A stretch of 8,798 bases of DNA from NCBI GenBank assembly GCA_900550855.1, contig URTQ01000060.1, forward strand, positions 1 through 8,798, in the 5' to 3' direction. The position numbers and the translations under genes were made by a program. A model generated the notes under the pieces. That model was not told the origin of the DNA, did not search any database, and saw nothing but the letters and a program-made list of their open reading frames with translations. Shown piece after piece: positions 1-7,216 of the stretch. Each line of letters begins with the position of its first letter. The first letter of the stretch is position 1. The DNA is from an uncultured Eubacteriales bacterium. GTDB taxonomy: Bacteria; Bacillota; Clostridia; Christensenellales; CAG-917.

Positions 1-2
1 CC

Positions 3-191
3 ATATTTATGTGGGGAGTGGCGGTTCCTTTGATGGCTGTTGCCGCCTATGTGCTGAAGCTGCCTCCTATCTGGGTTTATTTTGTGATGACCCTGGATGA
101 GCTTGAAAAGATGCCTTTCATTTTTATCCATTATTTTAAGCATAAATGGATGAAAAACATTACAAGGGATCAAAAGGAATTGGAAGGATAA
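3..191 (+). CDS. MATE family multidrug efflux transporter, C-terminal fragment
   Basis: Only the last 62 or so codons are present; the reading frame is open to the left edge, so the gene starts outside the window. MATE pumps are cytoplasmic-membrane antiporters that export drugs or metabolites using Na+ or H+ gradients. The visible part has a hydrophobic helix (GVAVPLMAVAAYVLKLPP), a second one around IWVYFVMTLDELEKMPF, and a basic tail with the sequence KWMKNIT, which is the usual ending of MATE proteins (a last helix followed by a W-(I/M)-K/H-N-(L/I/V)-T motif). It ends in TAA, three bases before the next start codon. Codon use (repeated CTG, AGG, GAT) differs from the genes beyond position ~340, so this gene may have a different origin or belong to a different assembled genome. 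The family call is good; the substrate cannot be told. Confidence 0.8.
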   Translation: MFMWGVAVPLMAVAAYVLKLPPIWVYFVMTLDELEKMPFIFIHYFKHKWMKNITRDQKELEG

Positions 192-194
192 GAC

Positions 195-2060
195 ATGGAA
201 TTTCCTAAAGAGGATAGCATTTCCATAGAACCCAATAGAATGCCGGTTGCTGCATGGCTGGCCAATGCCCTTTGTTTGATCTGTATGACGCTGGCCGCTT
301 ATTACTGGTTTTTGTTTGCCATGGCAAAGATACGCAGGGCGGTCAATAAAATCGCCCCGTCCGTCAAAGTCGAGAACTATCGCGGGTGCGTAAGGCTCAC
401 GGGCGAACTCGACAACTGGGCGGACATTTACAAGTGCGGCAAAGCGGCTGTGAGCAAAGGCTCGTTGGGCGTGCTGAACGACGTAAAACTCAAAGGCTTT
501 TGCGAAAAACCCAAGCGTCCCGCACTCAAAGACAATGCGCTCGACGGGCAAAAACCCGACGTTCTCGTCATAGGCGGCGGCATAGTGGGCTGTGCGGTTG
601 CAAGAGAACTTTCTCGCCTCGAACTCGACGTGTTGCTCGTTGAAAAGGCAAACGACGTGGCGTGCGGCGCGTCCTCTCGCAACGACGGATGTATTCACCC
701 CGGTATGGACTTGCACAAAGGACAACTCAAACTCAAATATGTGCTCGAAGGCAACAGAATGTACACAAAACTTGCCGACGAACTCGGCTTGTCCTTCAAG
801 CGTTGGGCGCAAATGCTCATATTCTCGACCGCGTGGGAAAACGCGCTCATTTCGCCGCTCTTCCTGCTTAGAGCAAAACAACTCGGCGTCGAGGGCGTAA
901 GACACGTCACAAAAGAGGACATCAAAAAACTCGAACCAAATCCGCCGTCGTGGGCAAAGGGCGGTATGTATATGGCAAGCGCAGGTATGGTTTCGCCCTA
1001 CAAAACGACGATCGCGCTTTGCGACAACGCGATACAGAACGGCGCGAGAGTGTCGCTCGACACCTACGTCGAGGGTATGGAACTTGACGGCGGCAAAGTC
1101 GTTTGCGTGCATACCAACAGAGGCGACGTATATCCGCGCGCAATCGTGAACTGCGCAGGCGTTTATAGCGACGTAATCGCGGATATGGCGGGCGACAGAA
1201 CGTTTACCATTCACCCCCGAAAAGGCACGGACATCATTCTCGACAAAAAGAAAGTCGGTTACGCGCTTTCGTCTTATGCCAGAAGTTTTTTCGCACCCCT
1301 TCCCAAAGAGGCTCAACCCGACGCGAAAGAGGAAGTCGGACACACGAAGGGCGGCGGCGTTATGCGCACCGTCGACGGCAACATTCTCGTAGGACCGGAC
1401 GCGCACGAAGTGCCCTCTCGCGAGGATTATTCCACGAGCATTTCCGATATTAACAACATAATCAAAAAGCAAAAACTCGCCCAACCTATGCTCAACAAGG
1501 GCGATATTATAACGTATTTTTCGGGTACGCGCGCCGCGACGTACGAAGAAGATTTCGTCGTAAGACGCGGCATTTTCACCTCTAACGTTTACGAGGCGGC
1601 AGGCATACAATCCCCCGGAATCACCGCCGCGCCTGCAATCGCAGTCGACATCAGAAACTGGATAAAAGAGGACTTGAAAGCAAAAGAAAAGAGCAATTTC
1701 AACCCCGTATACAAGCATACGCCTCGCCTTGCGAATCTTCCCGACGAGGAAAGAGCGAAGTATATCGCAAAAAATCCCGAATACGGCGAAATGATTTGCC
1801 GTTGCGAAGAAGTGAGCAAGGGCGAGATTATCGACGCGCTCGAAAGTCCGCTCAAAGTCGCAACCATCGACGGCGTAAAGCGCAGAGTTCGCCCCGGTAT
1901 GGGCAGATGTCAAGGCGGTTTCTGCTCGCCGCTCGTTGCCAAAATCATTGCCGAACACGAGGGCATAAAAATCGAAGACGTGCTTAAAGGCGACGAGGGC
2001 AGCGTCATAGTTTACGGCAACACCAAAGGCAATGCAAAGGGGGAAGACCGAGATGTTTAA
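195..2060 (+). CDS. GlpA-like FAD-dependent dehydrogenase with N-terminal membrane anchor, BON-like domain and C-terminal [2Fe-2S] domain
   Basis: Probably oxidises glycerol 3-phosphate or a related polyol phosphate, with FAD as first acceptor. The order in the 621-residue protein is: one hydrophobic segment (about 20-43) flanked by a very basic stretch (KIRRAVNK), so the body should lie in the cytoplasm; a BON-like domain (about 55-101); a DAO-type FAD domain starting with GGGIVG at 127-132 and the SSRNDG loop; a GIQSPGITAAPAIA stretch typical of this family; then a BFD-type iron-sulfur domain with Cys535, Cys537, Cys572 and Cys577 (CxC...CxxxxC). E. coli GlpA is about 540 residues, so the extra length is the N-terminal anchor and BON part. 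The ATG at 195 follows GGAAGG (182-187) at 7 bases. The stop overlaps the next gene by 8 bases. Codon style changes sharply near codon 45-50 (position ~330-345), so the first ~45 residues may not be original to the gene. Family firm, substrate inferred. Confidence 0.85.
   Translation: MEFPKEDSISIEPNRMPVAAWLANALCLICMTLAAYYWFLFAMAKIRRAVNKIAPSVKVENYRGCVRLTGELDNWADIYKCGKAAVSKGSLGVLNDVKLKGFCEKPKRPALKDNALDGQKPDVLVIGGGIVGCAVARELSRLELDVLLVEKANDVACGASSRNDGCIHPGMDLHKGQLKLKYVLEGNRMYTKLADELGLSFKRWAQMLIFSTAWENALISPLFLLRAKQLGVEGVRHVTKEDIKKLEPNPPSWAKGGMYMASAGMVSPYKTTIALCDNAIQNGARVSLDTYVEGMELDGGKVVCVHTNRGDVYPRAIVNCAGVYSDVIADMAGDRTFTIHPRKGTDIILDKKKVGYALSSYARSFFAPLPKEAQPDAKEEVGHTKGGGVMRTVDGNILVGPDAHEVPSREDYSTSISDINNIIKKQKLAQPMLNKGDIITYFSGTRAATYEEDFVVRRGIFTSNVYEAAGIQSPGITAAPAIAVDIRNWIKEDLKAKEKSNFNPVYKHTPRLANLPDEERAKYIAKNPEYGEMICRCEEVSKGEIIDALESPLKVATIDGVKRRVRPGMGRCQGGFCSPLVAKIIAEHEGIKIEDVLKGDEGSVIVYGNTKGNAKGEDRDV
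2036..2043 (+). promoter_or_regulatory. Ribosome binding site fixing the start of the second flavoprotein
   Basis: The run AAAGGGGG lies 9 bases before the ATG at 2053, inside the end of the upstream gene. It argues for the 2053 start over an in-frame ATG at 2032, which would add seven residues (MQRGKTE) before the FAD-binding strand and has no such site. Confidence 0.7.
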
Positions 2061-3300
2061 TTACGACGTAGTGGTTATCGGCGGCGGACCGGCAGGTCTG
2101 TCTGCGGCTCAAAGCGCGTGCCTAAAAGGCGGCAAAGTCGCCATTATCGAAAGAGAAGCGCGCCTCGGCGGAATCTTGAAACAATGCGTACACGACGGTT
2201 TCGGACTTATTCGTTTCGGCGAAAAACTCGCTGGACCGGAATATAGCGAAAGATATATAGATTTCGTCAAAGAACTCGACATCGACACGTTCACTTTCAC
2301 GTTCGTCACGAGGATAGAAAAGAAGGACGGCGGATTCGAAATCACAGCCGTGTCCAAAGACGGAATACAAAAATTCTTCACCAAAGCCATAGTTTTGGCA
2401 ACGGGTTGCAGAGAGCGCACGGCAAAACAAGTGCTTATTCAAGGCACTCGTCCCGCAGGCGTATTCACCGCAGGTACGGCGCAGAATTTCGTCAATTTGC
2501 AAGGCAAACTTCCCACCAAAAAATGCGTGATTTTGGGAAGCGGCGACATCGGACTCATTATGGCAAGACGTCTTACTCTCGAAGGCGCGAAGGTCGAGGG
2601 CGTTTACGAAGTCAAGCCCACGCCGAGCGGACTTACGAGAAACATACATCAATGCTTGCACGATTTCGACATACCCCTTCACCTTTCGCACACGGTGACG
2701 AGAGTGTTCGGCGTAGACAGACTCGAAGGCGTCGAAGTTGCAAAAGTAGACGACAAAATGAACACTATCGAGGGCACGCAAAGACGTATAGATTGCGACG
2801 CGCTCATACTTTCCGTCGGTCTTATTCCCGAAAACGAACTTGCAGAATCCATAGGCGTAAAGATAAATCCGTTCACCAAAGGCGCGGATTGCGACCAAAC
2901 GTATATGTCGTCCATAGACGGCGTGTTTTCGGCAGGAAACGCACTTAACGTGTTCGATTTGGTGGATTATGTGTCGGAATGTGCAAAAGACGCAGGCGCA
3001 AACGCCGTGGACTACAAGCCGTCGGGCAAGAGCGTGCGCATAGAAAAAGGTCAAGGACTTTTGAGTTTCGTGCCGCACAGAATCGACGTAAGCAAGCCTT
3101 GCGACAAGGTCGTGTTCTTCTTCCGCGCCGCAAAGGATATGGACAAAGCAACCCTTTACGTTAGCGTTGACGGAAACGAAGCGTTCAAAAAGAATTTTGC
3201 TTTCCTTCGTCCGCCCGAAATGCAAAGAATCGAACTCGATTTCGCCTCGATGGGAATCAAAGAGGGCAGCAAAGTCGAAGTCAGAGTGGAGGAAAGATGA
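2053..3300 (+). CDS. NAD(P)/FAD-dependent oxidoreductase, partner of the GlpA-like dehydrogenase
   Basis: A 415-residue flavoprotein of the pyridine-nucleotide-disulfide oxidoreductase fold. It carries an N-terminal FAD Rossmann motif (GGGPAG, 10-15), the ATG-C-R-E-R segment near 117-122, a second Rossmann motif for NAD(P) (LGSGDIG, 161-167), and the closing FAD motif GVFSAGN at 290-296. Residues from about 325 on form a separate C-terminal region rich in alternating beta-like segments. A cysteine (Cys45) sits in the GILKQCVHDGFG loop, but there is no CxxxxC redox pair, so it is not a thioredoxin-reductase type enzyme. Relatives of this type sit beside GlpA-like and DUF1667 genes in glycerol clusters such as that of Thermotoga maritima. 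Likely role: shuttling electrons between the GlpA-like subunit and NAD(P). It overlaps the gene before by 8 bases and the gene after by 4, which suggests coupled translation and a complex. Confidence 0.85.
   Translation: MFNYDVVVIGGGPAGLSAAQSACLKGGKVAIIEREARLGGILKQCVHDGFGLIRFGEKLAGPEYSERYIDFVKELDIDTFTFTFVTRIEKKDGGFEITAVSKDGIQKFFTKAIVLATGCRERTAKQVLIQGTRPAGVFTAGTAQNFVNLQGKLPTKKCVILGSGDIGLIMARRLTLEGAKVEGVYEVKPTPSGLTRNIHQCLHDFDIPLHLSHTVTRVFGVDRLEGVEVAKVDDKMNTIEGTQRRIDCDALILSVGLIPENELAESIGVKINPFTKGADCDQTYMSSIDGVFSAGNALNVFDLVDYVSECAKDAGANAVDYKPSGKSVRIEKGQGLLSFVPHRIDVSKPCDKVVFFFRAAKDMDKATLYVSVDGNEAFKKNFAFLRPPEMQRIELDFASMGIKEGSKVEVRVEER
3288..3292 (+). promoter_or_regulatory. Ribosome binding site for the DUF1667 gene
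   Basis: GGAGG lies 4 bases before the ATG at 3297 and 7 bases before the ATG at 3300. The second spacing is the better one, so translation may really begin at the second methionine. Either start overlaps the stop of the upstream gene, allowing ribosome re-initiation. Confidence 0.6.
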
Positions 3301-3635
3301 TGGAACTTGTATGTATCGTATGCCCGCGCGGGTGTAGAATCAATATAGAAAACGGAACCGTCAGCGGCAACGGCTGTAAGCGTGGCGAGGCGTTTGCGGT
3401 GAGCGAAACCACTTGCCCTATGCGCTCGGTTTGCTCGACGGTCGCAACGACTTTCGACGAATATCCCGTGCTTCCCGTAAGAACGGACGGCGAGATTCCG
3501 AAAGCGAAAATCGACGAACTTATGAAGCAAATAAACGCAATCCTCGTCACGAGCAAAGTTAAGCGCGGCGACGTGATTGCAAAAGGCGTTTGCGGTACGG
3601 ACGTAAATCTTATCGCGACTGCGAGCATTTATTGA
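3297..3635 (+). CDS. DUF1667 family cysteine-rich protein, likely third subunit of the dehydrogenase
   Basis: A 112-residue protein. Cysteines at 6, 9, 13, 27, 40 and 46 are arranged as C-x2-C-x3-C, then GNGC, then TTCPMRSVC, in the first half. This is the pattern of DUF1667 proteins, which accompany GlpA-like and FAD oxidoreductase genes. The second half (from the V-L-P-V-R-T segment) ends in a conserved-looking G-x-D-V region with one further Cys. I infer binding of an iron-sulfur cluster or another metal and a role in electron transfer, but the family has no firmly assigned reaction. It has no membrane segment. The start is ATG at 3297, overlapping the upstream stop; ATG at 3300 is equally possible. 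A 58-base gap separates it from the kinase. Confidence 0.85.
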   Translation: MMELVCIVCPRGCRINIENGTVSGNGCKRGEAFAVSETTCPMRSVCSTVATTFDEYPVLPVRTDGEIPKAKIDELMKQINAILVTSKVKRGDVIAKGVCGTDVNLIATASIY

Positions 3636-3693
3636 CAACTGACAAAGTCGCTTTGCGGACGGGAAACCGCATTGCGAAGGATAAGGAAAAATT

Positions 3694-5268
3694 ATGAGAG
3701 AACCACTTGTTTTAACCATTGATTTCGGCACGCAGAGCGTGCGCGCTATGCTTTTCGACAAGCACGGCAAAGAGTACGGCAAAATGAAAGTGCATTTCAA
3801 AGAACCGTATTTTTCAAAAGACATCGGCTGGGCGGAACAGACGCCCGAGTTTTACTGGGATAGGCTCAAAGAGGCGACCAACGGACTCAAAGAGCAATGC
3901 GCGGACGTTTGGGACGACGTAAAAGGCGTTGCTGTCACCACCATTCGCGACACGGCGGTCGTCGTCGACAAGGACGGCAAACCCTTGCGCGACATCATTC
4001 TTTGGCTCGACCAAAGAGAAGTCAAGGACGCGGACAAAACGAGATTCGGCAAAGGATTCAAATCATTGCTTCGTATGCTCAATCTTTACGACCTTGCCGC
4101 TGCGCAGTGCAAGGCTTCCGCTTGCAACTGGGTGCACGAGTACGAACCCGAAGTATGGGCAAAAATGTACAAATTTTTGATGTTTTCGGGTTGGATAACC
4201 TTCCGTCTTACCGGCGTTATGAAGGACTCGGTCGCAAACCAAATCGGGCATATCCCGTTCGATTACAAAAACAAAACGTGGCAATCGGCAAAGGCAATCA
4301 CCGCGCCCATATTCGACCTTAAAGCAAAGGATATGTGCGAACTCATAGAACCAGGTACGATAGTCGGTTATATCACCAAAGAAGCGAGCCGCGACCTCGG
4401 CATAAAAGAGGGTACGCCCGTCGTCGCTTCGGGTTCGGACAAAGGTTGCGAAACGCTCGGCTCGGGTTGCGTTGACAGCACGGGCGCGTCGCTTTCGCTC
4501 GGCACGACGGCAACGGTGCAAATGACGACGGACAAGTATATCGAAACAGAGCCGTTCGTTCCCACCTATCCGGCGGTGTTACCCGGCAAGTACAATCCCG
4601 AAATCGAGATTTATCGCGGCTACTGGATGATTTCGTGGTTCAAGAACGAGTTTGCGCACAAGGAAGTCAAAGAGGCAAAGGAACTCGGCGTATCTGCGGA
4701 AGAACTTTTGAACAGACACCTCAAAGACGTGCCCGCAGGTTGCGAAGGTCTTATTCTTCAACCTTACTGGACGCCTGGTATCAAACACCCGTCGGCAAGA
4801 GGCGCGATTCTCGGATTTGCGGATTGCCACACGAGAATACACATATACAGAGCAATCATAGAGGGCATCGCTTACGGTCTTTACGACGGGCTTTTGTCCA
4901 TACAGCGCAAGACCAAAATCAACGTGGAATTTATATCCGTATCGGGCGGCGGAAGCGAGAGCGACGAGATATGTCAAATCACTTCCAACATTATGGGCAT
5001 ACCCGTAAGGCGCGCCCAAACTTACGAAACGTCGTCGCTCGGCGCGGCAATCACCGCTTTTACGGGTCTTGGAATCTACACGTCCTTCGAGGAAGCGGCA
5101 AAGAATATGGTGCACGTTTCGGCAGAGTTCAAACCCGATATGAAAGAGCACGAACTCTACCACAAACTTTACAGCAGAATCTATCGTCGCATCTATCCCA
5201 ACAATAAGAAACTTTACGACGATTTGAAACAAATTCTTCGCGCCTCGAAAGCGGAAGACGACAAATAA
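3694..5268 (+). CDS. FGGY family carbohydrate kinase, substrate uncertain (glycerol/xylulose kinase-like)
   Basis: A 524-residue cytoplasmic sugar or polyol kinase that transfers the ATP gamma-phosphate to a hydroxyl. Visible marks: the N-terminal phosphate loop DFGTQS at 10-15; a segment VTTIRDTAVVVD with Arg85-Asp86 at the place where glycerol kinase has Arg-Glu; the probable catalytic base Asp249 in SGSDKG; an LGTTAT loop soon after; and the C-terminal SGGGSESD motif (Gly418-Gly420) of the FGGY_C domain. By hand alignment, Gln138 stands where glycerol kinase has its substrate-contacting Tyr. These changes argue against a canonical GlpK, so glpK is not assigned. AAGGA at 3683-3687 precedes the ATG at 3694. 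Its place between the dehydrogenase genes and an AGPS-like oxidase suggests it makes the phosphorylated substrate they use. The FGGY assignment is firm, the substrate open. Confidence 0.88.
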   Translation: MREPLVLTIDFGTQSVRAMLFDKHGKEYGKMKVHFKEPYFSKDIGWAEQTPEFYWDRLKEATNGLKEQCADVWDDVKGVAVTTIRDTAVVVDKDGKPLRDIILWLDQREVKDADKTRFGKGFKSLLRMLNLYDLAAAQCKASACNWVHEYEPEVWAKMYKFLMFSGWITFRLTGVMKDSVANQIGHIPFDYKNKTWQSAKAITAPIFDLKAKDMCELIEPGTIVGYITKEASRDLGIKEGTPVVASGSDKGCETLGSGCVDSTGASLSLGTTATVQMTTDKYIETEPFVPTYPAVLPGKYNPEIEIYRGYWMISWFKNEFAHKEVKEAKELGVSAEELLNRHLKDVPAGCEGLILQPYWTPGIKHPSARGAILGFADCHTRIHIYRAIIEGIAYGLYDGLLSIQRKTKINVEFISVSGGGSESDEICQITSNIMGIPVRRAQTYETSSLGAAITAFTGLGIYTSFEEAAKNMVHVSAEFKPDMKEHELYHKLYSRIYRRIYPNNKKLYDDLKQILRASKAEDDK

Positions 5269-5336
5269 CTTGAAAATAAAAAAATGAATAAAACGCGACT
5301 TTATATGGCGAAATTCGTCGGATAAACTCGCATTTT

Positions 5337-5342
5337 GGAGGA
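5337..5342 (+). promoter_or_regulatory. Strong ribosome binding site of the AGPS-like gene
   Basis: GGAGGA, 5 bases before the ATG at 5348, at the end of a 79-base spacer after the kinase. I see no terminator and no convincing promoter in that spacer, so the gene is read as part of the same operon. Confidence 0.65.
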
Positions 5343-5347
5343 AAACT

Positions 5348-7060
5348 ATGTCAAAACCCTACAAAGACTACGAACCCGTGTGGATTAAAGACGCACCGAA
5401 TCCCAGATCCTTCCGTTCCATTATGAAATGGGGCGATCCCAACAAATACAAAGCGCCCAAAGAGGGTCTTTACAAACTCATCAAGAGCATATTCTCGCTC
5501 ACCGACGACGACTTCAAAACTATGGTCGACACGGGTGAACAACTCGTTGACGTACACGTCGAAAGCGCGCTCACAAAAGAGCAAATCGAAGCAATCACCG
5601 TCATCGTCGGACCTGACAACGCAACCACCGACGATTTCGAAAGAGTGCGCCTCGCATACGGTAAAACGATGATAGACATTATGAGATTGAGAAAAGGCAT
5701 CGTCGAAAACGTGCCCGACATCGTCGTCTATCCCACCGACAAAACGCAAATCGAAAACCTCATCAAATACGCAGACAAAAACGGCATCAAAGTGTACGTC
5801 CACGCAGGCGGCTCGTCCGTCACGCGCGGCACGGAAGCAATGATAAGCCCCAACATTATGATTGACATCAGCAAGAACTTCAACAAGGTCATTGAGTTCA
5901 ACGAAGTCAATCAAACAATCACCGTGCAACCCGGTATCAGCGGTCCGCAACTCGAAGACATTCTCAACCACGCCCCCGAAAATTTCGGCACGACGAAGCG
6001 TTACACTTGCGGACACTTCCCGCAATCTTTCGAGTATTCCTGCGTTGGCGGCTGGGTCGTCACTCGCGGCTCGGGTCAAAACTCGACCTACTATGGCTGT
6101 GCGGCGGACATCGTTCTCAAACAAGAGTACGCAACTCCCATCGGCACGATAAAGTCCGACGGCGCGCCGAGAAAAGCCACGGGCCCTGACGTCGACCAAA
6201 TTATGATGGGAAGCGAAGGCTGCTTCGGCATCCTCACCGAAGTTACCCTCAAAGTGTTCAATCTCTCTAAGAAGCACAAGAAATTCTCGTTTATGTTCCC
6301 CACTTGGGAAGACGGTATGGCGGTTATGAGAGAAGTTATGCAAGGCGAGTTCGGACATCCGTCGGCATTCCGTCTTTCCGACGCGGAAGAAACGGATATG
6401 ATGTCGCATATGTACGGAATCATCGGTTCGCCGCTCGAACCGTTGCTTGCGGCAAAAGGATATAAACAACATTCAAGATGCTTGCTTCTCGGCTTCTGCG
6501 ACGGCGAAAGCGGACTGCAAAGAAACATCTATCGCAACATCCGCAAGATTGCAAGAAAGTATCACGGGCTCTATCTCACGGGTTACGTCACGACGTCTTG
6601 GGAACACGGCAGATTTTCCGACCCGTATCTTCGCGACACCATTCAGGACTACGGCATCATCATCGACACTCTCGAATGTGCGGTCAACTGGGACAATATG
6701 CCCAAAGTTCACGACGAGGTGAGAGCGGTCGTCAAAGCGTGGCCGAACGCAATCTGCACTTGCCATATCTCGCACAGCTATCCGCAAGGCGCAAACCTCT
6801 ACTTCATCTTCATCATCAAGACGACAGACCTCGACGCGTTCAGAAAGTATCATAGTTCCATCTTGGAAGCGATTATGAAGTCGGGCGCGGCGCTCTCGCA
6901 CCATCACGGCATCGGCAAACTCTTTGCGCCGTACCTCGAAGGCTCGATCGGAAGCGAACAACTCAAATTGTTCAAAGCACTCAAAGCGTACTTCGACCCC
7001 AACAACACGCTCAACCCCGGCGGCACGCTTGCCCTTGACGAACATCCGAGCAATTTCTGA
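5348..7060 (+). CDS. FAD-binding oxidoreductase of the alkyldihydroxyacetone-phosphate synthase (AGPS) type
   Basis: A 570-residue VAO/PCMH-type flavoenzyme. The FAD-binding domain spans about 122-305: PDIVVYPTDKTQIENLIKYA, then HAGGSSVTRG (152-161), CGHFPQSFEYSCVGGWVVTRGSG (221-243), and the TGPDVDQIMMGSEGCFGILTEVT stretch (278-300). These follow eukaryotic AGPS closely. In the C-terminal half, Arg429 (PYLRD), Tyr478 (ISHSYPQG) and the triple His518-520 (LSHHHGIGKL) align by eye with the Arg, Tyr and HHH that AGPS uses to exchange acyl for alkyl on dihydroxyacetone phosphate. The protein ends with a DPNNTLNPGG motif, as usual. E. coli YgcU and D-lactate or glycolate oxidases are more distant members. 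No signal peptide or peroxisomal signal. Last gene of the operon, followed by a terminator 120 bases on. It could make ether-lipid precursors, or oxidise or rearrange a sugar-phosphate made by the neighbours. Family strong, exact reaction unknown. Confidence 0.85.
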   Translation: MSKPYKDYEPVWIKDAPNPRSFRSIMKWGDPNKYKAPKEGLYKLIKSIFSLTDDDFKTMVDTGEQLVDVHVESALTKEQIEAITVIVGPDNATTDDFERVRLAYGKTMIDIMRLRKGIVENVPDIVVYPTDKTQIENLIKYADKNGIKVYVHAGGSSVTRGTEAMISPNIMIDISKNFNKVIEFNEVNQTITVQPGISGPQLEDILNHAPENFGTTKRYTCGHFPQSFEYSCVGGWVVTRGSGQNSTYYGCAADIVLKQEYATPIGTIKSDGAPRKATGPDVDQIMMGSEGCFGILTEVTLKVFNLSKKHKKFSFMFPTWEDGMAVMREVMQGEFGHPSAFRLSDAEETDMMSHMYGIIGSPLEPLLAAKGYKQHSRCLLLGFCDGESGLQRNIYRNIRKIARKYHGLYLTGYVTTSWEHGRFSDPYLRDTIQDYGIIIDTLECAVNWDNMPKVHDEVRAVVKAWPNAICTCHISHSYPQGANLYFIFIIKTTDLDAFRKYHSSILEAIMKSGAALSHHHGIGKLFAPYLEGSIGSEQLKLFKALKAYFDPNNTLNPGGTLALDEHPSNF

Positions 7061-7153
7061 TTCGAGATTTTCGCCACAAAAGGCGTAAATCCGCATAACG
7101 ATTCATTGCCTTATTTGCCGATTCGATTTTCGTTTATGCGACGAATTTCGGTA

Positions 7154-7167
7154 GGGCAGTGAACAGC
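7154..7167 (+). repeat. Copy 1 of a GGGCRGTGAACAKC motif before a hairpin
   Basis: GGGCAGTGAACAGC, preceded by TTTCGGTA and followed by an A-rich stretch and then the operon terminator. The second copy (7475-7488) matches 12 of 14 bases and has the same TTTCGG lead and the same A-rich plus hairpin follow-on. Confidence 0.5.
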
Positions 7168-7180
7168 AAAACACAAAAAC

Positions 7181-7216
7181 AACGGCGTTTGCACGATTTT
7201 GCAAACGCCGTTTTTT
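7181..7216 (+). terminator. Intrinsic terminator of the kinase/dehydrogenase operon
   Basis: A perfect 12-base inverted repeat: left arm AACGGCGTTTGC at 7181-7192, loop ACGATTTT, right arm at 7201-7212, running into six T at 7211-7216. The stem is GC-rich and the T run sits directly at its base. It lies 120 bases after the last operon gene. The A-rich stretch just before it could let it act on the other strand as well. Confidence 0.92.

Noticed and set aside
2122..3225. Long open frame on the minus strand opposite the FAD oxidoreductase (367 codons).
   Set aside because: It mirrors a well-supported flavoprotein gene, its predicted product shows no recognisable domain, and such antisense frames arise easily from this codon style.
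3640..3680. Short inverted repeat TGCGG/CCGCA between the DUF1667 gene and the kinase.
   Set aside because: Only five paired bases and no T run; not enough for a terminator or riboswitch call.
5351..6472. Long open frame on the minus strand opposite the AGPS-like gene (373 codons).
   Set aside because: Same reason: a composition shadow of a strongly conserved coding strand with no ribosome binding site or family match.
7072..7140. Hairpins CGCC/GGCG (7072-7085) and CGCATAACG/CGTTTATGCG (7092-7140) after the operon's last gene.
   Set aside because: The first stem is 4 bases, the second needs a bulge and a 30-base loop; neither has a T tract, and the real terminator follows.
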